Shown here piece after piece: positions 43,411 to 51,725 of a stretch of 64,000 nucleotides of DNA. Numbering within the stretch: the first letter of the stretch is position 1; every line of letters starts with the position of its first letter. The notes beneath the pieces are model-generated. The model did no database searches. It saw only the letters and a list, made by a program, of their open reading frames with translations, and was not told the origin of the DNA. The stretch comes from Planctomycetota bacterium (lineage in GTDB: Bacteria; Planctomycetota; UBA1135; GCA-002686595): assembly GCA_016714045.1 (NCBI GenBank), contig JADJNY010000015.1, forward strand, positions 186,001 through 250,000, written 5' to 3'. The position numbers and the translations under genes are program-made.

Positions 43411-44429
43411 GCCGACTCGACCTCGCCTTGCGCGACGCTCGCTCGCTCCGCCGCGGCCGCGACGCGCTCCCGCCCCTCGCGCCAGGCCTTCGGCGACGGC
43501 CCGACGAGCTTCTTGAACGCGCGGCTGAACGCCGCCTCGGACCCGTAGCCGACGCGATGCGCGACCTCGGCGACGGTCGCTTGTCCGTCGAGCAGCAAGC
43601 TCGCCGCGAGCTGCATGCGCCAGCGCGCGAGGTACTGCATCGGCGCGAGGCCCACGAAGTGCGCGAAGCGCTCGGCGAGCACCGTGCGCGACGACGCGCT
43701 CTCGCGGGCGAGCTCGTCGAGCGTCCACGCATGCCGCGGTCGGGCGTGTAGCGCCGTGAGCGCGCGTCCGACGATCGGGTCGCGCAGGCCGGAGAACCAC
43801 CCCGTGCTCTCCGGGTCGACACTCGCGAGGTAGCGGCGCACGGACTCCACGAAGAGGAGCTCGCTGATGCGCGCGAGCATGCACTCGCCGCCCGCTCGGC
43901 GCGCTTGGGACTCCGCGACGGCGAGCTGCACGAGCGCGCGCAACCCGTCGCTCTCGGCGCCCGCGCGCACGTGCAGGAGGCGCGGCAGCGTCTCGAGCAG
44001 CGGGTTGAACGGACGCGCGTCGCACCCGAGGAACCCGCACACGAGCTGCACGGGCTCCGCGCCGCGGTCGACGCCCTGCACGAAGCGGAACGGGAGCCGC
44101 TCCCCGGCGACGGAGCGCATCGCCGCGACATCGGGCGGGTTGCGCAGGCCCGGCTCGCTCGAGAACCCGTGCGCGTCGCCTTGGGGGAACGCGATCACGT
44201 CGCCGGCGACGAGTCGGATCGGCGGCTCGCCCGCGAGTCCGCCCCAACACTCTCCGCGCGCGACGACGTGCCACTCGAGCACGTGCTGCGCGCCGGGGAG
44301 CACGACGTCCGCGAGCTCGTCCGCGTGCGGCGCCTCCGCCGCCCAGGGCGCGTGCGCGTCGACGAGGAAGAACACGGCGCCACGCAGGCGCACGGCTTCC
44401 AGGACGGAGGAGAGCGGGTCGAAGCTCAC
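43407..44429 (-). CDS. AraC-family transcriptional regulator with cupin N-domain
   Basis: 340 residues. The N-terminal 'cupin_6' ligand domain (about 5-195) has 'GECWGGLAGEPPIRLVAGDVIAFPQGDAHGFSSEP'. The C-terminal about 100 residues hold two helix-turn-helix motifs: 'WTLDELARESASSRTVLAERFAHFVGLAPMQYLARWRM' and 'TVAEVAHRVGYGSEAAFSRAFKKLVGPSPKAWR'. It should act as a ligand-responsive activator or repressor. It is upstream of, and overlaps, DUF488, so DUF488 may belong to its regulon. The methyltransferase gene is divergent, about 200 bp away. Confidence 0.94.
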   Translation of the reverse strand: MSFDPLSSVLEAVRLRGAVFFLVDAHAPWAAEAPHADELADVVLPGAQHVLEWHVVARGECWGGLAGEPPIRLVAGDVIAFPQGDAHGFSSEPGLRNPPDVAAMRSVAGERLPFRFVQGVDRGAEPVQLVCGFLGCDARPFNPLLETLPRLLHVRAGAESDGLRALVQLAVAESQARRAGGECMLARISELLFVESVRRYLASVDPESTGWFSGLRDPIVGRALTALHARPRHAWTLDELARESASSRTVLAERFAHFVGLAPMQYLARWRMQLAASLLLDGQATVAEVAHRVGYGSEAAFSRAFKKLVGPSPKAWREGRERVAAAAERASVAQGEVESA

Positions 44430-44632
44430 GAGACGTTCGATGGTGCGGTCGAGCGCGAGAGGACGAGCGCGGCGGACGCTCGATCAAGCACTCCGGTCGC
44501 GCGGTCATTCAGCGTAGCGGCGCGCGGTCGTACCGTCCTCCGTGTCCCGTGGAGCGCGCCGTCAGGCGGCGAACTCCACGCGTGATCCGCACGCGCCGGC
44601 GGCCTCGGCGCGCTCCTTGGGAGGTTTCGATC

Positions 44633-45472
44633 GTGACGTCTTCCTGTGCGCTTCCGACCTCGCCCAACCCGTCCCCGTTCGAGGCCGTGAAGGCCCGCCA
44701 GCAGCAGGCCTGGAGCGCCGGCGACTATTCCGTCGTCGGCGGCCTGATCGTGCTCGTCGCGGAGGAGCTCTGCGAACGCGCGGACATCCGCCCTGGCGAG
44801 CGCGTGCTCGACGTCGCCACGGGCCACGGCAACACGGCGCTCGCCGCGGCGCGTCGCTTCGCACGCGTCACCGGCGTCGACTACGTGCCTGCGCTGCTCG
44901 CCCGAGCGCGCGAACGCGCCGCGATCGAGCGCCTCGACGTCGACTTCCAGGACGGCGACGCCGAAGCGCTGCCGTTCCCGGACGCGAGCTTCGACGTCGT
45001 GACGTCGTCGTTCGGCGTCATGTTCGCTCCCGATCAGGCGCGCGCGGCGAGCGAGCTCGTCCGCGTCTGCAAGCCGGGCGGCCGCATCGCGCTCGCGAGC
45101 TGGACTCCGTCGAGCCCGATCGCGGAGATGTTCCGCACGACCGGGCGCTTCCTCCCGCCGCCTCCAGGGCTCGTGCCGCCCGCGACGTGGGGCGACGAGG
45201 CGCACCTGCGCGAGCTCTTCGGCGCCGCGTTGCGCTCGATCGAGTCCGAGACGCGCGCCTTCACGTTCCGATTCGCCTCGTTCCAGCACTGGATGGAGGT
45301 CATGGGCGGGTACTACGGGCCCGTGCGCAAGGCGTTCGAGGCCCTGGAGCCCGTGAAGCGCGCGGAGCTCGCCGCCGAGATCGAGCGCGTGATGCGCGCG
45401 AGGAGCCGCGCGATGGACGCGTCGATCGTGTTCCCGAGCGAGTACCTCGCCAGTGTGATCATGCGCGTCTGA
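44633..45472 (+). CDS. class I SAM-dependent methyltransferase
   Basis: 279 residues from a GTG start with a good ribosome-binding site (gggagg, 8 nt upstream); the longer frame to 44549 is Arg-rich. Methyltransferase motifs: I 'VLDVATGHGNTALAAA', 'VTGVDYVPALLARA', II 'GDAEALPFPDASFDVVTSSFGVMFAPD', III 'RVCKPGGRIALASW'. The layout is UbiE/Methyltransf_11-like, and the C-terminal about 110 residues resemble small-molecule methyltransferases. Substrate not predictable. A 33-bp repeat and a strong hairpin follow the stop. Confidence 0.9.
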   Translation: MTSSCALPTSPNPSPFEAVKARQQQAWSAGDYSVVGGLIVLVAEELCERADIRPGERVLDVATGHGNTALAAARRFARVTGVDYVPALLARARERAAIERLDVDFQDGDAEALPFPDASFDVVTSSFGVMFAPDQARAASELVRVCKPGGRIALASWTPSSPIAEMFRTTGRFLPPPPGLVPPATWGDEAHLRELFGAALRSIESETRAFTFRFASFQHWMEVMGGYYGPVRKAFEALEPVKRAELAAEIERVMRARSRAMDASIVFPSEYLASVIMRV

Positions 45473-45554
45473 TCGAGAACTCCGCGGCGTGTTCAGTCGG
45501 GCCGATCCGGAGTCCTGCGGCGTGATCACGCGGACCGATCGAGAGCTCCGCGCC
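45471..45554. repeat. 33-bp tandem repeat, 2.5 copies
   Basis: Units start at 45471, 45504 and 45537 (gatcgagaactccgcggcgt..., gatccggagtcctgcggcgt..., gatcgagagctccgcgcc). The first unit includes the stop codon of the methyltransferase gene. Confidence 0.65.
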
Positions 45555-45564
45555 GAAAGGCAGG

Positions 45565-45595
45565 ACGGCCGGCGGAGTCGAGCTCCGCCGGCCGT
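45565..45595. terminator. 13-bp perfect hairpin, bidirectional terminator
   Basis: acggccggcggag (45565-45577) pairs perfectly with ctccgccggccgt (45583-45595) around tcgag, between the convergent methyltransferase and peroxiredoxin genes. The right arm is followed by cgtcgttcg and no run of T. Confidence 0.65.
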
Positions 45596-45636
45596 CGTCG
45601 TTCGATCGAGCGGGGTGGCGCGCGCCGCCCGGGCGA

Positions 45637-46095
45637 TCACTTGAGCTGCTTCAGCGCGTCCTGCAGCTGCGTGAAGTCGCGCGCCTCCGGCGTCTTCTCC
45701 TGGACCTGCACGAACGCGACCTTGCCCGTCTTGTCGACGACGACCGTCGCGCGGTGGCTGATGAAGGCCACCTTCGGGTGCTGGAGACCGTACTGCTTCG
45801 TCACGTCGAGCATCGGGTCGGCGAGGAGGTCGTACTTGATGCCGCGCTCCTTCTTGAACGCCTTGTGCGACCACGTCGAGTCGCGCGAGATGCCGACGAC
45901 GACCGTGTTCGGGTGGTCGAGGACGGGCTCCTTGCTGATCTTGCAGAGCTCGCCTTCGCAGGTCGGGCTCCAGTCGAGCGGGTACCACATGAGCACCACG
46001 GTGTTCTTGCCCTTGTGGTCGGAGAGCTTGAACTCCTTCTCGTCTTGCGTCTTCAGCGTGAAATCGGGCGCGGTCGTTCCGACGTCGATGGGCAT
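45637..46095 (-). CDS. BCP-type peroxiredoxin
   Basis: 152 residues, AhpC/TSA thioredoxin fold. The peroxidatic cysteine is C46 in 'PLDWSPTC' (PxxxSxxC variant of PxxxTxxC), and C51 in 'CEGELC' matches the resolving cysteine of atypical two-Cys BCP enzymes (C46/C51 in the Escherichia coli protein). Other conserved parts: 'APDFTLKTQDEKEFKLSDHKGK', 'VVVGISRDS', 'YDLLADP'. It reduces peroxides with thioredoxin in the cytoplasm. Divergent from the CysQ-like gene with a 168-bp shared upstream region. Confidence 0.94.
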   Translation of the reverse strand: MPIDVGTTAPDFTLKTQDEKEFKLSDHKGKNTVVLMWYPLDWSPTCEGELCKISKEPVLDHPNTVVVGISRDSTWSHKAFKKERGIKYDLLADPMLDVTKQYGLQHPKVAFISHRATVVVDKTGKVAFVQVQEKTPEARDFTQLQDALKQLK

Positions 46096-46263
46096 GGGAT
46101 CCTCCGGGTAGTGCGTGCGGGTTTCGAGGGTTCGGCGGCGCGGTGCGGTCCGGCCGCGGCGGTTTCCTGGTTCGCGGCGAGGATAGCTTCGGCGTGCGCG
46201 GGCATCGAGCCCCGCAGCGAGCGCCCTCTTGACTTCGGACTGAAGTTGCGGGATCTACGCGGG

Positions 46264-47076
46264 ATGCACCTCGCCGAGCTCCCGGCCGACGTCCGCGCCG
46301 ACGTCGAGTTCTCCGTGTTCGCGGCGCGCACGGCGGGCGAGCGCGTCCTCGCGCTCCGCGCCACGGGACGCTGGCAGGACGCGCAACTCGCCGACGTCGG
46401 CGATCAGGCGGCGGACGGCTACCTGCAGGGCCTCGTGCGCGGGCGGTACCCGACGGACGGGATCCTCAGCGAGGAGACCGCGGACAGCGCGGAGCGCCTC
46501 TCGAAGCGCCGCGTGTGGATCATCGACCCGCTCGACGGCACGCGGGAATACAGCCAGCTGCGCGAGGATTGGGCGGTGCACGTCGCGCTGCTCGTCGACG
46601 GCGATCCCGTGCTCGGCGCCGTCGCGCTGCCCGCGCAAGGTCGCGTGATCTGGGGCGTGTGCGCGAACGGGCGCGAGTGCGCCGGCCTCGAAGGACCGGG
46701 CGCGCTCAGCTTTGGCTCGGATCCGACGCCCACCCCGCTGCGCATCGCGATGAGCCGCAGCCACACGCCGGCGTGGATGCCGCGCTTCCGCGAGGTGCTC
46801 CGCTCGGAGCTCGTGCTCTCGGGCAGCGTCGGGAACAAGGTCGGGCTCCTGCTCCTCGGCGCCGCGGACGTCTACGCGCACCGGAAGGGGCTGAAGGAGT
46901 GGGACACGTGCGCGCCGGAGATCGTCGCGCGCGCGCTCGGCTGGAGCGTGTCGAGGCTGTCCGGCGCGGAGCTGCGCTACAACCAGCCCGATCCGCGCAT
47001 CGACGAGTTCCTCTGCTGCCGGCCCGCCGACCGCGAGCGCGTCATCGCGACGCTGCGCGAAGCGGGCGCGAGCTGA
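46264..47076 (+). CDS. inositol monophosphatase-superfamily phosphatase, CysQ-like
   Basis: 270 residues of the Li+-sensitive, Mg-dependent phosphatase superfamily. Motifs: 'ILSEETAD' (metal ligand Glu), 'WIIDPLDGTREYSQLREDWAVHVAL' (DPxDGT), 'SGSVGNKVGLLLLGAADVYAH' and 'KEWDTCAPEIVARALG' (WDxxAP). The '..DGTREY' extension is typical of 3'(2'),5'-bisphosphate nucleotidases (CysQ), which recycle PAP from sulfate activation; an inositol phosphatase role cannot be excluded. CysC (APS kinase) is also in this window, at 63156. Start at ATG 46264. Confidence 0.9.
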   Translation: MHLAELPADVRADVEFSVFAARTAGERVLALRATGRWQDAQLADVGDQAADGYLQGLVRGRYPTDGILSEETADSAERLSKRRVWIIDPLDGTREYSQLREDWAVHVALLVDGDPVLGAVALPAQGRVIWGVCANGRECAGLEGPGALSFGSDPTPTPLRIAMSRSHTPAWMPRFREVLRSELVLSGSVGNKVGLLLLGAADVYAHRKGLKEWDTCAPEIVARALGWSVSRLSGAELRYNQPDPRIDEFLCCRPADRERVIATLREAGAS

Positions 47077-47241
47077 TCGACGCCGGCCCGGGGCGCATCG
47101 AGGCGTCGCAGGCCCGAGCGCGGGCGCTCGAACGGGCGCGCGAGCTCCCGCCGACTCCATGACGCGGTCCTTGCGACGCACACGGAGCTCGTCGGCTCCG
47201 CCGCGCGGTCGCCGTGACGGGCACCGACCTCGGCGCGCGCC

Positions 47242-47775
47242 TCACTTCGGCGCGATCGCGAGCCCCGCGGAGCGGTAGATGCGCGTGACGTCGGGTTCGA
47301 CCGTGTTCGCGGTCAGGACGCCGAGGCGCCCCTTCTCCTCGACGAGCTCCGAGTAGTGGATCTCGACCTGCAGGCACTCGTAGCAGATGAGCATGTCGAG
47401 CACCTTGCCCTCCTTCACCGCGCGGATGCCGTGGCGCGGATCGAAGCAGGCCGCGACACGCCCGTCGCTCTCCTGGATGCCGCGCAGGACGAGCTCGACG
47501 AGCTCCTGGCGCACGACGTCGTCGTTCAACGGCGCGTGCCCGAGGATCTCGTAGCCGTGGAATTCCTTCTCGATCGGGAGCGTGCGCGCGTCCGCGCGGC
47601 GCGCCGCGACCGGCACTGGATCGAGCGCGAGGATCTCGAGACTGTCCGGAGAGCGCAGCACGCGGATCACGGTCAGAGGCAGCTTGTCCTCGACCGAGTC
47701 CCGGAACGTGACGCACGCCAGCGTGCCGCCGATGGCGACCGCGAAAGCGAGAAGGAGCTTCTTCATCCAGGTCAT
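47242..47775 (-). CDS. hypothetical exported protein
   Basis: 177 residues with a signal or lipoprotein-like N-terminus (MTWMKKLLLAFAVAIGGTLAC); the Cys at about 21 could be a lipobox cysteine. The mature part includes 'IEKEFHGYEILGHAPLNDDVVRQELVELVLRGIQESDGRVAACFDPRHGIRA' and 'DMLICYECLQVEIHY', with three further cysteines. No named family recognised. The alternative start 'MKK' is 9 bp inside. It follows the metallopeptidase gene on the same strand (97 bp gap). Confidence 0.75.
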   Translation of the reverse strand: MTWMKKLLLAFAVAIGGTLACVTFRDSVEDKLPLTVIRVLRSPDSLEILALDPVPVAARRADARTLPIEKEFHGYEILGHAPLNDDVVRQELVELVLRGIQESDGRVAACFDPRHGIRAVKEGKVLDMLICYECLQVEIHYSELVEEKGRLGVLTANTVEPDVTRIYRSAGLAIAPK

Positions 47776-47872
47776 ACCTTCGAAGGCCGCAGGCGGGCCG
47801 GGTCGTGTCCATCCGACCGGCGCAGCGGTCGGATTCGTCGTGCGTGGTGCGCGTGCACGGTGTCCTCGCGCC

Positions 47873-49468
47873 TCACTTCTTCTTGCGGGGGTCCTCGATC
47901 GTCGCGACGAAGCGCTTCCACGCCGTCTCGATCGCATCGAGGTCGACGCCTTCGAACGCGGCGTCGATCGCCTTGTTGCGCGCCGTGAGTCCCGCGGCGC
48001 CGCGCGCACCGGCGTCGTCGCGCTGCGCTTCGGGGAGCTTGGCGAGCTCCTCCGCGTACGACGCCTTGAGCGTGTCGAAGTACGTCGGGAGGATCTTCGC
48101 CCACTCGGGCTTCTTCGCGACTTCCTCGCTCTTGCGCAGGAAGTAGACCATCGACCACCCCTGCGCATAGCAGATGTGCACGATGTCCCCGCGGTAGTAC
48201 TGCGGCTGCTCGAAGCGGATCATCTCCTTCCAGGGGACGTGCTTGTCCTCGCCGATCGCCTGCTGGATCGTGTGCACGCGCCACGGATTCGGACCGATGC
48301 CGCGCAGCTTGCCGTCCTTGATCTGCGCGCCCGAGAAGTAGTCGCCGTGGCCCTCGTTGTACCAGGAGTGCGGCGGCAGCTCGCCCGTCGAGTAGTGGAT
48401 GTATTGGTGGAACGCCTCGTGGTACAGCACGATGAACGTGTCCGCGTCGCTCGACTGGTGGTTCTTGTCCACCTTCTCCGCGTCGTAGAACACGAGCTCT
48501 TCGTCGACCCAGTTCCAGTAGCCCGCCGAGCGCGGCGGCCCGCCGTAGCTGTGGTACTCCTCCTTCGACTTGCACACGCGCACAGTCGACACGGCGTCGA
48601 CGGGCTTCGCGGGCGGGAAGAGCTTCTCGTACTCCTTCCGGATCAGCTCGAGGTCGCGCAGGATGCGGCGGACGAGCGGCTGATCGGGCGTGTCGTAGAG
48701 GACGAGGTAATTCTCGGTGTCCTCCGCCTTCCACCCGCGCACCATGTCCATGCGGACCTTGACGCGGTAGTCGATCCCCTTGAGCGGCTTGCGCGCGTAG
48801 AAGAGCTTGATCTTGTCGGCGCTCTTTTCCTCGGGCTCCTTGATGTCGAGGTGCTCCGCCGTGTTGCGCCAGATCTTGACCTGCTCCTTCAGCTCCTTCT
48901 CGAGGCAGGTGCCGAGGATCGCGATCGTGCGGCGGCCGTTGTCGTACGCGTAGCACCACCCCGCGGCGCCGCCGCCCTTCTTCGGCATGAGCGTGAACTC
49001 GCGCGCCCTGTAGCCGTCGCGCTCCTTGCCGTCGATCGGCGCGCCGAGGACCCAGCCCTTGTACCGCGCGTCGACGAACTGCTCGATGCCCTCGAGCGGC
49101 TTCTCGTCCGGCGGCGACGGCGCTTCTTCCTGGCTGCCACCTTCGGTCGGAGGAGGAGGTTCGCCGCTCGTCGTCGCCTTGCGAGACGGCACTTTCTCGA
49201 GCCAGACGAAGTTCATCTCTGGCCGCATCGACTTCTTTTCCTTCGGGTCGGCGGGGAGCTTCTCCGCGAAGGAGAGGACGACGTAGGACTCGCTCGGCGG
49301 GAGCGGGATCTCTTCGTAGTTGCGCGCGCGAGGGAAGACGAGCCCGAGGTCAGCGCGCTTCTCGGTCGTGTAGCCGCCCTGCGCGGCGGAGATCGAAGCG
49401 AGTGCGAGGCAGGCGGTGAGTGTGATCGCGGCGAGACGGTTGCTCAGCGGGACGAGCCGGGGATGCAT
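47873..49468 (-). CDS. exported gluzincin-like metallopeptidase (DUF1570-like)
   Basis: 531 residues. A signal peptide (MHPRLVPLSNRLAAITLTAC..., cleavage near SAAQ) is followed by an alpha/beta region, a Pro/Glu/Ser-rich linker (about 105-130) and a C-terminal peptidase domain with zinc motif H-E-x-x-H in 'LYHEAFHQYIHY' and the downstream glutamate motif 'SWYNEGHGDYFSG', matching the 'W.nEG.a.YF' signature of peptidase MA-like gluzincins. Predicted periplasmic or secreted zinc protease of unknown substrate. Charged C-terminal helix ending 'DPRKKK'. Confidence 0.85.
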   Translation of the reverse strand: MHPRLVPLSNRLAAITLTACLALASISAAQGGYTTEKRADLGLVFPRARNYEEIPLPPSESYVVLSFAEKLPADPKEKKSMRPEMNFVWLEKVPSRKATTSGEPPPPTEGGSQEEAPSPPDEKPLEGIEQFVDARYKGWVLGAPIDGKERDGYRAREFTLMPKKGGGAAGWCYAYDNGRRTIAILGTCLEKELKEQVKIWRNTAEHLDIKEPEEKSADKIKLFYARKPLKGIDYRVKVRMDMVRGWKAEDTENYLVLYDTPDQPLVRRILRDLELIRKEYEKLFPPAKPVDAVSTVRVCKSKEEYHSYGGPPRSAGYWNWVDEELVFYDAEKVDKNHQSSDADTFIVLYHEAFHQYIHYSTGELPPHSWYNEGHGDYFSGAQIKDGKLRGIGPNPWRVHTIQQAIGEDKHVPWKEMIRFEQPQYYRGDIVHICYAQGWSMVYFLRKSEEVAKKPEWAKILPTYFDTLKASYAEELAKLPEAQRDDAGARGAAGLTARNKAIDAAFEGVDLDAIETAWKRFVATIEDPRKKK

Positions 49469-49853
49469 GGGTGCGTTTGTATCCCCGGGAGGTTTGGAGC
49501 GGCAAGTTGGGGAGGGGGATTCCGGGCGGGGTGGGGAGGGTGGTGGGTTGCGGAGTGCGGGTGGTGTCGGTCGGGAGCGCAATTGCCGGATGGGGCGATC
49601 CAGGGGGAAGGGGCGCAACGGAGCACATTCGGATGCTTCGCATTCCGGACTCCGCGCTGGCACGGGCCGGAGGACCGGCCCGTGCCAGCGCGGAGTTCTA
49701 GAGTTCTCTCAGCAACGAGCGGGTGGCGTCGGGGGATACGCGCGTTGCACGAGGAGGCTGGAACGGGAGGGCTCGGTGCTCGGCGGAGGGGACGGAATCG
49801 TCGTGGGGAGCGGGTGGGGTGGCGCCGGCGGGACGTCTCTTGCGTCCGGGGGA
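49469..49853. other. 385-bp intergenic region containing the second hairpin element
   Basis: Upstream of the metallopeptidase gene and downstream of the HD hydrolase gene. The middle is copy B of the dispersed hairpin element (49563-49726). The sides are purine-rich G-runs (ggggaggg and similar) on the left and unremarkable GC-rich DNA on the right. Confidence 0.6.
49563..49726 (-). repeat. dispersed hairpin element, copy B
   Basis: Read on the minus strand this 164-bp segment aligns end to end with copy A at 42689-42850: ccacccgctcg-ttgctgaga, then a perfect inverted repeat (49652-49670 with 49675-49693, extendable to 22 bp) around TCCT, then gtgctccgttgcg, tggatcg, ggcaattgcg and ccgacacc. 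Stem bases differ from copy A at many positions while complementarity is kept. Copy A is between convergent genes; copy B is between two co-directional genes. Confidence 0.8.
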
Positions 49854-50417
49854 TCACGCGCTCGCCGTGCGGACGAGGTCGTCCAGGGCGGAGCGCAGTT
49901 CGGCGGCGAGCCGAGGGTCGATGCGGGGAGCGAGCGTGTCGACGAGCGTTTGGGAGAGTTCCACGGTGCGTGTGCGTCCGCCGCGGAAGCGCGACCAGAC
50001 GTGATCGGGGGCGATCGTCGCGCGCAGTTCGTCGACCAGCGTGCGCAGGTTGTGGAGCTTGTCCGCGGCCTTCACCGTCGCCGCGGCGAGCGAGAACGTC
50101 CGCGCGTGCTCGATGCCCGCGAGCTTGCGCTCCTCCCACGTGCGCGACTTGTCCTCCGTCAACTCCGCGACGATTGCGGCGACGTCCGCCCCGAACTCGC
50201 GCGCGACGCGCTCGAGGTCCCACCCGGGGCAGTCCTCGACGACGTCGTGGAGGAGCGCGGCGACGAGCAGCGTCTCGCCGGCGCCCAAGCGCGCGAGCAC
50301 GAGCGCCACGTGCACGGGATGCGTCACGTACGGGACGTCGCCTCCGCTCTTGCGCGTCTGGCCAGCGTGCGCGGCGTGCGCCGCGCGCAGGGCGGCCTCG
50401 ACGCGCGGCGAGTACAT
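49854..50417 (-). CDS. MESH1-like HD hydrolase, predicted (p)ppGpp hydrolase
   Basis: 187 residues resembling the isolated hydrolase domain of RelA/SpoT proteins: 'AAHAAHAGQTRKSGGDVPYVTHPVHVALVLA' (H33), 'LLVAALLHDVVEDCP' (H57, D58, E61, D62), 'LTEDKSRTWEERK' and 'AATVKAADKLHNLRTL'. No synthetase domain, so it is a small alarmone hydrolase or related pyrophosphohydrolase. The ATG shares one base with the stop of the upstream membrane-protein gene (TGATG, 50417), implying coupling. It is last in a minus-strand cluster that starts at 56127. Confidence 0.9.
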   Translation of the reverse strand: MYSPRVEAALRAAHAAHAGQTRKSGGDVPYVTHPVHVALVLARLGAGETLLVAALLHDVVEDCPGWDLERVAREFGADVAAIVAELTEDKSRTWEERKLAGIEHARTFSLAAATVKAADKLHNLRTLVDELRATIAPDHVWSRFRGGRTRTVELSQTLVDTLAPRIDPRLAAELRSALDDLVRTASA

Positions 50418-51265
50418 CAGATCTGCACCTTGAGCGGCTTGATCGCGAGCGCGCCGGCGAGCATCGACGCAACGAGGAACACGAGCAGCACGCCGCCCGC
50501 TCCACCGGGGAACCAGCCGAGGCGCGAGTCGGGGTACGTGAACGCGATGCGCGCGAAGGGAGAGCTCGCGTCGAGCGCGTCCTCCGCCGGCCACAGCAGC
50601 GCGTCGAGGAAACCCTTGCCGCGCTCGCCCTGCATGCGGCGCTCAGGCGTGCCCGCGACGAGGAACTTCGTCTCGCGCGCGCCGTTCGGCAGCGTGATCG
50701 CGATCGCGTGCGCGCCGGGCGCGCGCGCGACGACCTCCTGGAACGCACGGCCGTGGGCGCGGACGAGCGGTGAGATCGGCTCGACGCCGGGCGGGTACTC
50801 GATCGCGAGGCCGCGCGCGAGCTCGCCGTGCGCGCTCTCGAGCTCGATCGAGAGCAGCGTGCCCGAGCCCGGACTGACGTGCTCCGTCGTGGCGCGCACC
50901 TCGACGGGCGCGAAACCGTAGCGCACGACGCACTGAGCCACGACGAACGCGAAGGGCACGCTCAAGGGCACGAACGGCAGGAAGTTCAGGCCGAGGTAGA
51001 CGAAGTTCCGCGCGAGGACCTTCACGATCGCCTTGGACGCGACGCGCAGGTCGTCCTGGTAGATGCGGATCTCGATCATCCCCGCCCAGATCTTGTCCTT
51101 CGCGGCGCGGATGCCCTTCTGCCAGCTGATGCGCTTGAAGAGGAGCAGCGCGAGCACGCCGAAGACCGCGCTCACGAGGATCAACGCCGCCGGCCGCCCG
51201 AGGAGCTCGAGCGGATAGAGCAGCGCGTCGAAGACCGCGCTCACGGCGTGATTGATCGTGTTCAT
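50417..51265 (-). CDS. membrane protein, weakly DUF106/EMC3-like
   Basis: 282 residues with hydrophobic segments near 25-43, 85-115 and 250-270. The charged cytoplasmic stretch 'KRISWQKGIRAAKDKIWAGMIEIRIYQDDLRVASKAIVKVLARN' followed by a membrane hairpin resembles the Oxa1-superfamily DUF106/EMC3 layout, although I would not insist. A periplasmic-type beta-rich domain (about 118-235) lies between the second and third membrane parts. Function unknown. It overlaps the HD hydrolase by one base and lies 190 bp after the small gene at 51456. Confidence 0.78.
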   Translation of the reverse strand: MNTINHAVSAVFDALLYPLELLGRPAALILVSAVFGVLALLLFKRISWQKGIRAAKDKIWAGMIEIRIYQDDLRVASKAIVKVLARNFVYLGLNFLPFVPLSVPFAFVVAQCVVRYGFAPVEVRATTEHVSPGSGTLLSIELESAHGELARGLAIEYPPGVEPISPLVRAHGRAFQEVVARAPGAHAIAITLPNGARETKFLVAGTPERRMQGERGKGFLDALLWPAEDALDASSPFARIAFTYPDSRLGWFPGGAGGVLLVFLVASMLAGALAIKPLKVQI

Positions 51266-51455
51266 GGGGATCGGCGTCGGACGACGCGTTCGACCGCGTC
51301 GAGCCGGCGATCATGGCATCGCGCCCGGTCGCCGCGCCAGCCGGAGGACCACCCGCCGCGCGATCCAACGGACGCGGCACGGCCGGCCGCGGACACGCTC
51401 GAGCGCGAGGGCGCGCGCGGCTTCCGGTCCTCGGCGATCGAGGACGCCGCGCCGG

Positions 51456-51659
51456 TCAGCTGATGTAGCCGAGCCCGCGCAGCTTCTCGGTGATCTCGGC
51501 GTCCGAGTTCGCGCCCTCGAACTGCTGCACTTCGCGCTCGAGCACGTGCTGGATGAACTCCTCGTGCGAGGCGTAGCCCGCGACCTGCGCGATCTTCTTG
51601 ACGCGCTCGAGGAGATCCTTGTCGACCTTGATTTTGTTGTCGCTTCCGAAGAGGCCCAT
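51456..51659 (-). CDS. small conserved helical protein
   Basis: 67 residues: 'NKIKVDKDLLERVKKIAQVAGYASHEEFIQHVLEREVQQFEGANSDAEITEKLRGLGYIS'. The first 45 residues have a strand-helix-helix pattern like ribbon-helix-helix proteins (IKVDKDLLERVKKIAQVAGYASHEEFI). Lys-rich and clearly coding despite its size. It lies 66 bp downstream of the second AlkP phosphohydrolase on the same strand. Role unknown; possibly regulatory or a partner of the neighbouring membrane proteins. Confidence 0.78.
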   Translation of the reverse strand: MGLFGSDNKIKVDKDLLERVKKIAQVAGYASHEEFIQHVLEREVQQFEGANSDAEITEKLRGLGYIS

Positions 51660-51725
51660 GGGACTCGAATCCTACCCCACGGGTCGCGATCGGGCACGCC
51701 GGCGCCGCGCGGGGCGGCCCGAGCG

